A stretch of DNA of 64,000 bases. Source: Trogon surrucura. Its lineage: Eukaryota > Chordata > Aves > Trogoniformes > Trogonidae. Both the position numbers and the translations under genes were made by a program. The notes beneath the pieces are model-generated. The model ran no database searches. It was not told the origin of the DNA and saw nothing but the letters and a program-made list of their open reading frames with translations. Position 1 is the first letter of the stretch. Each line of letters starts with the position of its first letter. Below, in pieces: positions 52,501 through 61,305 of the stretch. The DNA is taken from the NCBI GenBank assembly GCA_020746105.1, contig CM036617.1, forward strand, positions 175,674,412-175,738,411. Direction: 5' to 3'.

Positions 52501-52783
52501 TAGGGGAACCTCTGTTCAAGTGCCCAGAACACGTCCTTCACTCCTTCTTCACTGACCTTGGTGTCTGCAGAGTTGTTTCTCTCATACATTCTCACTTCTC
52601 TCTCTGCCTGCAATTCCACAGGAACTTTTTCCCCTGCTTCTTAAATATGTAATCACAGAGGTGCTACCACCATCACTGATGGACTCAGTGTCGGTCAGTG
52701 GTGGATTTGTCTTTGAACTGGCTGGTATTGGCTCTGTCGGACCTAGAGGAAGCTTCTAGCAGCCTGTCACAGAAGTGACCCCT

Positions 52784-54034
52784 TGTTTTGGTTTGACCTG
52801 GCCAGATTTTGGCGGTGGGAGGGGAGCTGCAGGGTGGCTTCTTCAAGAAGCTGCTAGAAGCTCCCCGAGTTTCACAGAATCACAGAATCACAGAATGTTA
52901 GAGGTTGGAAGGGACCTTAAAGATCATCTAGTCCAACCCCCCTGCCAGAGCAGGACCACCTACACTAGAGCGCACAGGAACGCGTCCAGGCGGAGTTTGA
53001 TAGAGCCAATGCCAGATGGCTCCAAAGAGGGACCCGCTGCTGGCCAAGGCTGACCCTATCAGTAAAGTGATAGCAGAGGAATGCCTCTGTGAAATCATAT
53101 TTAAGAACGGGGAAAAGAACTGCCCCACAAGAGCTGACACAGAGATGGAGGAGTGAGAATCTGTGCAGACACTAAGGTCAGTGAAGAAAGAGGGAGGGGA
53201 GGATGAGCTCCAGGTGCCGGAGCAGCGAGAGTCCCCCGGGTCTGTGGTGAAGACCATGGTGAAGCGGGTTGTCCCCCTTCAACCCATGGGCGAGGTGCAG
53301 ATGTCCACCGTGAGGATCACCGTGTAGATGTCCACCATAGAGGACTCCACACCTCGTGGGTGGATGCTTGAAGGGGACTGTAGCCCATGGGAAACCCGCA
53401 TCAGAGCAAGTCGCTGCTGAAACCTGTAGCCTGTGGAAGAGAGGAATGCCCACGCTGGAGCAGGTTGGCTGGTGGGACTTTTGTGACGCTGCGGGGGACT
53501 CACGCTGGAGTAGTGTCTCCCATTGGGCAGTTTGTGATGAATTGCCCTTCGTGGGACGACTCACATCAGAGAAGAAAGCATGAAGCTTGTCGCCTGTGAG
53601 AGGGACCCCACAGTGGCCCTGGGGAAGAGTGAAGAGTCCTCCCCTGGAGTGAAGAAGTGGTGAAACTAACGTCGGATGAACTGACCGCAACCCCCATTCC
53701 CTGTCCCCCTGCGCCGCTTGAGGGGAGGAGGTGGAAAAACCAGGATTGATGTTAAGCCCGGGAAGAAGGGAGGGACGGAGGAAAGTGTTCTGTTATTAAG
53801 ATTTTTGCTCTTTCTCACTTCTCACTACTCTCTGATCAGTTCTTTTAATAAATGTAATTAATTTCCCCAAAATCGAGTCTGTTTTGCCCAGGACAGTAAA
53901 TGAGAGTGATCTCCCTGTCCTTATCTTGAACCCTAAGCCCCTGGAAATATTTTCTCCCCCTGTCTAGCAGTGAAGGGGGAGTGAGAGAGCGGCTGTGTGG
54001 GTACCTGGCAGCCGGCCAGGGTCAAACCACGACA
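52784..54034 (+). mobile_element. Solo LTR, avian ERVL-like (inserted into the outer LTR)
   Basis: A 1251-bp LTR fossil, about 1.1 kb without its own CR1 insertion. It runs TGTTTTGGTTTGACC to GGGTCAAACCACGACA. CCCCT lies on both sides (52779-52783 and 54035-54039), and removing the element leaves the outer LTR continuous there. It has a TATA-like ATATTTAAGAACGG near 53098, a polyadenylation signal AATAAA at 53847-53852, and the U5 block shared with the outer LTR and the 5621 LTR. Imperfect internal repeats around CACGCTGGAG recur between 53400 and 53600. The antisense open frame of 170 codons inside it is incidental. Same broad family as the outer LTR, opposite orientation, younger. Confidence 0.92.
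52873..52992 (-). mobile_element. Short CR1 LINE insertion inside the inner LTR
   Basis: Only the last 120 bp or so of a CR1. The plus strand shows three CACAGAATCA-type units, then GGTTGGAAGGGACCTTAAAG and CATCTAGTCCAACCCCCC, ending near CGCGTCCAGGCG. GAGTTT occurs at 52867-52872 and 52993-52998. This can be read as a 6-bp duplication, though part of it could be the CR1's own sequence at the truncation point. Outside these the LTR resumes (GATAGAGCCAATGCC). It is the youngest of the three nested insertions. Confidence 0.92.
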
Positions 54035-54088
54035 CCCCTATAGCCTCACCACTACGAAAATTTGGCTACACACACCCAATACAGAATC

Positions 54089-54837
54089 TTAATGTTGTTT
54101 TAAAGAAAATACTTTTTTCTGCCTGTCTTTCATGTTTTTTAGCATAACAGTGTAACAGTTAAAGCTAAAAAGTTGGTGGTTTGGATAAATGCTTTCTTCA
54201 CAGTTAAAAGTCTCTTCCTGCACCACAGTCAATAAAAGAAAAAAAAAGGAAGAAAACAACGACACTTATTATTAAGCTATTACTGTGCTTAAATATGCGA
54301 TGGGATATGTAGTCTTCCGTTCTTAAAAAAGTTTCACAGTTTTTTGCAGTGACTAATCTTTTATGAAAGAATAGTAAGTATCTAAATTTCTACCTTTTAA
54401 ATATTGAAAATAAATACAAAAGGAGCTCTGAAACATGGTCTACTTAAGATAATATAAATAAGAATTTTTAATAATTTAGGTATTTTGTTTTTTAAAGGAG
54501 ACTTGTTAGATCAGATTATCAATTCAATATGGATATCCAAAATAGATCTGATGATAACTCTAAAACTGCCTAAAAAGGCTTATTAAAAACAAAAAAAAAG
54601 GATACTCAGATAATGATGGTTACATTGATCCAGGAACTGGATCACAGGAATCTGTATGTGGTCTTCATCTTTGAGACAGCTAATATTAGTGACATAAAAC
54701 CTTGCTTCCACTTCTGTCAAAGTCGGGAGTTTGCTTAACATTTTAAAATAATTACAATTCTTTACAAAAAGAGCATAAATTTAATTTTAGAGAAAAGTTT
54801 AGTAAAATAGACACATTTGATGTGAAGAAAGGAAAGT
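54089..54837. other. Unique DNA, no gene seen
   Basis: AT-rich interval between the nest and a CR1 tail; no recognisable feature. Confidence 0.5.
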
Positions 54838-54966
54838 AGGTGTTTAAGAGACTGGTGGATGTTGCATTGGGGGGGCATCGTTTAGCCGGTTGATAGGGTT
54901 GGAATGAAGGCTGGACTCGATGATCTTCAAGGACTCTTCCAGCTGAACCTATTCTATGATTCTATG
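54838..54966 (+). mobile_element. CR1 LINE 3' fragment, divergent subfamily
   Basis: The plus strand shows GTTTAAGAGACTGGTGGATG, then a G-run and CATCGTTTAGCCGGTTGAT. It ends GGCTGGACTCGATGATCTTC with two ATTCTATG octamers. The GTTGATAGGG and GGACTCGATGATC phrases mark a CR1 3' UTR type different from the AGGGATTGGAAGGG type at 58.8 kb. Only the 3' UTR is present. Confidence 0.85.
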
Positions 54967-56475
54967 AAATAGATTTGAAAGCTATCTCTTTTTTTTTATT
55001 ATTATTTATTTAAGAGGGTTTTTTACGTGGGCATGACCTTTCTTCTCAATGGAAAAATCAAGTGTTTCATGTACATCTCCGTGTCTGTGTTTGAAAAACT
55101 AATAGGAGAGTTTCTTCAGCTTCATATTGTTTCTGACCTCATAGAGAGTGAAACGCCTGCCACTGCTTTTGTTGTGCAGATCCCTTCTGCATATGTATGT
55201 GTCTTAGTGCTGGCTGAGCTTAAGGACTGGATCAGAACAGCAGTGAAATACACCTGACACACTGTACTCGAAGCTTAATCATTTGACCCATGTTCAAGAC
55301 TCTGTGGTTGTGCCTAGAAGTACATTGTTGTAAACACAGCTGCTCCTTATCTTCCCTGGATAAAAAAAAAAAAAAAATTATTTAGGGGTAACCTAAACAT
55401 ATAACAACATTAGTGTACTTCCTTCAGTGCATGACTCAATGTTGTACCAAAAGAGAGCTGAAAGATTTCTCAGAACATGATGAATGTTCTTTTCATCACA
55501 AACTATCTATTTTGTTTTTATTTTTCCCATACTATTCAGTAATCTTTTCCAAAAATTGTATTCCAAATTAAAAAAGAAAAGAGAATCCCAAATTATGGTG
55601 TTTTTAAAAGAAAACCCCAAAGCCCACAACAAGCAAAGCAAAACTAATGAAACAAAAAATCTTGTCCACATTTATTTCAAATTTTGTTTATTTTGCTTTA
55701 GTATTTCAACCAAATATTATTATGTTTATAATCTGAAAAGACTATTTTCTCATTAAAGATAAAGTGCTTGTATAGCCTAAGTAGACTAATAAATTAGAGA
55801 AATGGGTGATTTTTATGGCCCACTATGAACCACCTTCTTTGTCTACACATTTTTGTTTGTTTGGGACTTTCCAAGGAGGGATTACTGTTTGATGGCTTCA
55901 TCAGGAATAATTTTTTCCAGGGAAGGAGATACCAGATGAGAAGCCACCTCAGAAAGACTATCCTGAGCTGTATTCTCTGGTTAATTTGCAGTGGCTGCTA
56001 GCCAGAGTACAGGAATTTCCATACTAGAGACATCTATTTGGGGATCTGATATCCATACCAAGAGTTCAAGGGACACAAAAAAGGCAAGTGGGTCAGAATA
56101 GGGAAAGTCCATACAGATTTCAGGAGCTGTAGTTTTTCCTTGCAGTACAGAGTAGCCATCAAGATTCTGTCCAAGTATACAGCTATTTGGAAGGGGATAA
56201 GGAAAGTTCTATGGCATTAACAAATACAAGGAGGTTGGAAAAAACCCTCAAGTCCATGTCTCATTAATTACATTGCCATTGGCATAATGGGTATATCTGA
56301 AGAATAGACACTGGTAGGTAGGATTCACAAACATTACATGCCTAAAATATTGAGAATCTGTAAGTGAAGTACTCACTTTGCTGTCTTTTTGATATCAGTG
56401 CATACAGCTAAGCCTCTTCAGGGGGTTTTTCATTTTATCTTAAGATAAACATCTATAACAGGTGTCACAAGGAGA
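54967..56475. other. Unique DNA, no gene seen
   Basis: AT-rich to about 55800, then somewhat more mixed composition (55860-56140) without a recognisable repeat or domain. Open frames are under 95 codons. Confidence 0.45.
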
Positions 56476-56652
56476 ATCATAGAATGGCCTGGGCTGGAAG
56501 GGACCTTAGAGATCATTTTAATCCAACCTTCCTGTTGTGGGCAGGGACACCACCTCTTGACTATGTCAGGCAACACGTAAGAGCTGAACGGGAATCGAAC
56601 CCGCGACCTTTGATGTTTCAAGCACCACGCTCAACCCACTGAGCTAAACCGG
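56476..56652 (-). mobile_element. tRNA-Ile-derived SINE with CR1-like 3' end, full length
   Basis: On the minus strand it begins CCGGTTTAGCTCAGTGGGTT (A box), with B box GGGTTCGATTCCC, then the body GTGTTGCCTGACATAGTC and the CR1-like end CCATTCTATGATTC. AAGGAGAA (56469-56476) and AAAGAGAA (56653-56660) differ at one position and form a likely 8-bp target-site duplication. The anticodon-arm region (GGTGCTTGAAACATC) is no longer tRNA-Ile-like, while both internal promoter boxes are very well kept. Not a working tRNA gene. Confidence 0.92.
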
Positions 56653-56660
56653 AAAGAGAA

Positions 56661-58827
56661 CACCAGATGACATGACACTGCCAAGGTGAATTTAAGTGGA
56701 TCAAGTAAGGCTGCCTGATGAAAAGCTTTACAAGAAATCTCACACAGACCAAACTGAGACAATGATCACCAGCTCACTGGCACAGCTGAGCCTAGGGGAA
56801 AACTGACACGGGTTCAGATCAGTCTCGTGGTCATGCTCTGGATGGTGCCAATGTGTAGTTGGTACACCACCTGTACCTTACATGCTCCTGGATGTTGCAT
56901 ATCCATGTAACAATTCTTAGCCTCAGTTTCTCTTACGGGGAAAAAAGTGGCTTATAGGCACTGGCTGCCAGTGAAATCTGTCCATGAGGATACCACGATA
57001 CAGCTTTTAAGCAGTTTCAGGTGTTTTTCTCCTGCTATTCATCAATCCGTATCCTATACCAAGACTCATCACACTCGATTTTGGTTGTATTGTCCTATCT
57101 GCCATTGCACAATGCACTCAGATGCTCTACTCTTGATGGTCCCATGAAAGCAGGTCAGACAAGGTCAGCTGAGGGGATCTCTCTCTTTCTACAAAGTAGT
57201 AAGGGAGCCTGAGATATTTATCTCAGGTGTACGTGTCCATGCAGTAGATGCTTACAAATAAATGAGATGTATCTACTCCCAATGTGATCAGCCGTTTGAA
57301 GATACTGGTATGGAAGCAATGTATTTAGTAATCATACATAAAAGGAACTCAAACAGAATTTGGATCTTTTATTATTTTCTGAAAAAGACAAGGTTATTTT
57401 CAAACTGTGATAAGGCAACTAGATCAAGGACAGCAACTAGATCAAGTCATGCCGTGCTCAGCATTGTCTCTAGTTTGTTATTAACTCTGTAGAAATTGAG
57501 AGATGCCAGCGGAAACTACAGTCCCTTTTCTCAAGCAGCAATCCTAATGGATGCTGTGAAATTTTCTGCCATTTTAATGAGAAGCTTATCTTTTGATATT
57601 GGCATTAATGATGCTGTCAGTGGTGGAAAACCAATTCTATTACCATTCTACGTCTTATTTACTTCTTGCTTAAAAGCCAGAGACATGGAGATTTAAAATG
57701 TTGATGCTTTCAATAGTTCAGCTGGCAAGTAAGAAAGAATAAATAGCAACCACTTTTCTTTCTCTGACCTCCTTTTTTACCACTGTCAGTGTAACAAATA
57801 ATGCCAACTGCTACTTAAATTAAATGGAAACATTTAACTAGATTTTAATTAAATCTGTTTTCCAATATATGTCATGCTTTGTATATGGCAAGGAGCACAG
57901 CTCATGAAACTGTTCCAGGATGGAAATTTGAAAGCTTTGAGATATGAAAATGAGTTAAGAAGAACCATCTCAACAACACCCCTCCATCAGGAACAAAGGT
58001 TATTTAGGAACAATAAGGTGAAAGAGTCAAAACTCAGTTAGTAAGGAAAAGATCACCCCAGCATTTTGAGGAAGTTAAAATTTTGTTACATTGCAGTATG
58101 AAGCTGTGCAGAGCAGGGTGTCTGACAGCCCATCTTACCATCCCCAGGGCTGCACTGGCAGGTGCAAGTGGTCTGCACAATATCTTTTGGACAGTCAACA
58201 AAATCATGCAGAGATGAAGTAAGCATTTTCAATATTATAGTACTATATTCTTGCCCAAGGGGATTCTCCTTAGGGAAAGAGAAGTCATTCAATATGATCT
58301 GATATATATATTCCAAAACCTGTTGTATAATTATTATTTCAGCTGAACTAGTTTTTCAAGGCTCAGACAGGAGTGGTGTGAATTCCATTGGGGAATGCAA
58401 ATACCTGCACCACACTGAACTTTAATTTGTATCAAGAGTTTAGTTCCATCTTTGTATGTTACTGAAATATTTTATTGTCCCAATTGCATTTATTCAACAG
58501 ATTTCTAAGAGCAATCAGTTTTCTCTTACTATTTTCATTTGGGTGTATTTTCCCACTTGTATTTTCAATATCCATTAATTCTCACTGTTTCTGTTGTTTC
58601 CATGTTTATTGTGTTATGTCTTTCAAATGTCTTTTACTCCATACAAATCTTGTCTGTATCTTCTTGTTGCCCAGTCAAGTTCTGATAATCCTGAATATCG
58701 TACAGATGGATTCATGCTGAGGTGCCAGTAGACCCCTAACAGAGTATCCTGAGCTCTGAGGCTACCTGAGTTTCTTGACACCCTCCCCTGTGCCTCAGGA
58801 TGGGAAGGACCTCTGGCAAGTGATATT
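56661..58827. other. Unique DNA, no gene seen
   Basis: Composition is a little less AT-rich than elsewhere around 56700-57200 and 58080-58160. A small direct repeat (GCAACTAGATCAAG-type units, 57416-57446) is present. No transposable-element or gene signature recognised. Confidence 0.45.
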
Positions 58828-59556
58828 ATAGAATCATAGAATCATAGAATGTTAGGGATTGGAAGGGACCTCGAAAGATCATCAAGTCCAATCCCCCTGC
58901 CGGAGCAGGAATGCCTAGATTATGCTACACAGGAACGTGTCTAGGCAGGTCTTGAATGTCTCCAGAGAAGGAGACTCCACAACCTCTCTGGGTAGCCTGT
59001 TCCAGTGTTCCATCACCCTCACTGAGAAGAAGTTTCTTCTCGAGTTTAAGCGGAACCTCTTATGTTCCAGTTTCAGCCCATTACCCCTTGTCCTATCAGT
59101 GGTTGTCACCGAGAAGAGCCTGGCTCCATCCTTGTGACACTCCCCCTTGATATATTTGTAAACATTAATGAGGTCACCCCTCAGCCTCCTCCAAACTAAA
59201 GAGCCCCAGCTCCTTCAGTCTTTTCTCATAAGGGAGATGCTCCACTCCCTTAATCATCCTAGTTGCCCTGTGCTGGACTCTCTCCAGTACTTCCCTGTCT
59301 TTCTTGAACTGAGGGGCCCAGAACTGGACACAGTATTCCAGATGGGGTCTCACCAGGGCAGAGTAGAGGGGAAGGAGAACCTCTCTCGACCTACTAACCA
59401 CCCCCCTTCTAATACACCCCAGGATGCCATTGGCCTTCCTGGCCACAAGGGCACACTGCTGGCTCATGGTCATCCTGCTGTCCACCAAGACTCCCAGGTC
59501 CCTTTCCCCTACATTACTCTCTAATAAGTCATTCCTGGGGTTGTTCCTACCCAGAT
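58828..59556 (-). mobile_element. Young CR1 LINE copy A (ORF2 C-terminus and 3' UTR)
   Basis: Octamer tail ATAGAATC repeats at 58828 are followed by GTTAGGGATTGGAAGGGACC. The minus-strand frame 59174-59566 encodes [40 protein letters not shown] and [13 protein letters not shown] with a stop. A second frame (58915-59109) carries [16 protein letters not shown] and [20 protein letters not shown]. Relative to copy B it lacks 18 bp in frame (six residues, FQYKLG) near 59535. GATATT lies at 58822-58827 and at 59554-59559, a probable target-site duplication overlapping the truncation point. About 13 substitutions separate it from copy B over about 720 bp by my count, so both are young. Confidence 0.96.
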
Positions 59557-60339
59557 ATTCTGCCAACAGTGGAACTAACTCCCAGGGACTGACACAGTTC
59601 CTGTTTTCCAGTGCCAGCCATTCGACTATGGTGAAAGTGGATTTGAAAAATCAGTTCATTAATAAAAAAGTTAACATTTATTTGGACAAATTGTTTGATG
59701 AACACTATATTATACTTACAGAAATTATGACTGGGCCATGAATAACTCAGAAGAACACAACAGATCAAATTTGTTGGATAACTTGACTGCAAATACTTCC
59801 GCTAACTGAAAATCATATAAATCTCACATAAAAGTCACAAGGACAAAAGTGAATGGCCTAAGTGACATTATAAAAGCTGAATAATATTTCATCTAGGCTG
59901 TGATGCTGGTCTTGTGGGAGCTAGGAAACATCTGTGGCTAAAATATTTTAGATAAATATTGTAATGTAGTGGTTAGTCTATTTTCAAAATCTCAACGTGT
60001 TATTGCCTAGTATGATATAAGTATAGTGCACATTCTCTTGCAGTAGGCTTGACTTGTTTTTCAGGATTATTTTACACAATATATTGTCTTGATTTGTTCG
60101 AAACATCATTTTACTTTATCTCCTATATCCAGACATGAGAAATTTATTGAATTTTGACTTTCAAATATAATATTCATTTTGTTTAGATTTAGCTAGAGTT
60201 ATTGAGAATTCCATGATTGACAGCAGACTCTTCCAAAAATTTCTGACCTTTATTATAAATACACCTACACTAACGTTTGCATAGCAGTTATTTTTGCACC
60301 CAGTAGAATCATATCAAGAATATCTTACCAGTAAAATGA
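59557..60339. other. Unique DNA between two CR1 copies
   Basis: AT-rich interval of 0.8 kb. Its sequence does not recur on the far side of either CR1 copy. No gene seen. Confidence 0.5.
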
Positions 60340-61305
60340 AATCATAGAATCATAGAATCATAGAATGTTAGGGATTGGAAGGGACCTCGAAAGATCATCA
60401 AGTCCAATCCCCCTGCCAGAGCAGGAATGCCTAGACTATGCCACACAGGAACGTGTCCAGGCAGGTCTTGAATGTCTCCAGAGAAGGAGACTCCACAACC
60501 TCTCTGGGCAGCCTGTTCCAGGGCTCCGTCACCCTCACTGAGAAGAAGTTTCTTCTCGAGTTTAAGCGGAACCTCTTATGTTCCAGTTTCAGCCCATTAC
60601 CCCTTGTCCTATCAGTGGTGGTCACCGAGAAGAGCCTGGCTCCATCCTCGTGACACTCCCCCTTGATATATTTGTAAACATTAATGAGGTCACCCCTCAG
60701 CCTCCTCCAAACTAAAGAGCCCCAGCTCCTTCAGTCTTTTCTCATAAGGGAGATGCTCCACTCCCTTAATCATCCTAGTTGCCCTGTGCTGGACTCTCTC
60801 CAGCACTTCCCTGTCTTTCTTGAACTGAGGGGCCCAGAACTGGACACAGTATTCCAGATGGGGTCTCACCAGGGCAGAGTAGAGGGGAAGGAGAACCTCT
60901 CTCGACCTACTAACCACCCCCCTTCTAATACACCCCAGGATGCCATTGGCCTTCCTGGCCACAAGGGCACACTGCTGGCTCATGGTCATCCTGCTGTCCA
61001 CCAAGACTCCCAGGTCCCTTTCCCCTACACTGCTCTCTAATAAGTCATTCCCCAACTTATACTGGAACCTGGGGTTGTTCCTACCCAGATGCAAGACCCT
61101 ACATTTACCCTTGTTGTATTTCATTAAATTTTTCCCCGCCCAACGCTCCAGTCTGTCCAGGTCTCGCTGGATGGCAGCACAACCTTCTGGTGTGTCAGCC
61201 ACTCCTCCCAGCTTGGTGTCATCAGCAAACTTGCTGATAGTACTCTCTAGTCCCTCATCCAAGTCATCAATGAATATATTGAATAATACTGGTACCAGTA
61301 CCGAC
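60340..61305 (-). mobile_element. Young CR1 LINE copy B (ORF2 C-terminal region and 3' UTR)
   Basis: Same subfamily as copy A but about 240 bp longer at the 5' side. The minus-strand 190-codon frame (60690-61262) begins [29 protein letters not shown] is the conserved block just downstream of the RT catalytic region. It continues with [38 protein letters not shown] and [16 protein letters not shown], ending [10 protein letters not shown] and a stop. The remaining C-terminal codons lie in another frame (60431-60625). The 5' end stops abruptly after GGTACCAGTACCGAC. No clear target duplication. A non-autonomous fragment, but one of the least decayed here. Confidence 0.96.

Larger units (their letters stand above)
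51757..54083 (-). mobile_element. Solo LTR, avian ERVL-like (outer element of a nest)
   Basis: The outer LTR fossil is in two blocks, 51757-52783 and 54040-54083, interrupted by a second LTR. GAATC occurs immediately outside both ends (51752-51756 and 54084-54088), a perfect 5-bp target-site duplication, which fits ERVL-class integration. Read on the minus strand it has a TATA-like ATATTTAAG (near 52640) and an AATAAA signal (51931-51936), and it ends near GGTCAAACCAC. No internal retroviral genes adjoin, so it is a solo LTR. Nesting shows it is older than the element within it. Confidence 0.9.

Noticed and set aside
53178-53690. 170-codon minus-strand open frame
   Set aside because: Lies wholly inside the inner solo LTR, antisense to it. 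An incidental frame in GC-rich LTR sequence.
51757-54083. A provirus with two inverted LTRs and an internal region
   Set aside because: The second LTR sits within the first near its end, both have separate 5-bp duplications, and no gag, pol or env sequence lies between. Two solo LTRs, one nested in the other.
57416-57446. Short direct repeats resembling a CRISPR or satellite seed
   Set aside because: Only two units of about 14-18 bp with no spacer structure; a small local duplication in a eukaryotic context.
58828-61305. Segmental duplication explaining the two CR1 copies
   Set aside because: Sequences outside the CR1 ends differ, 5' truncation points differ, and copy A has its own candidate duplication. 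Two insertions fit better.
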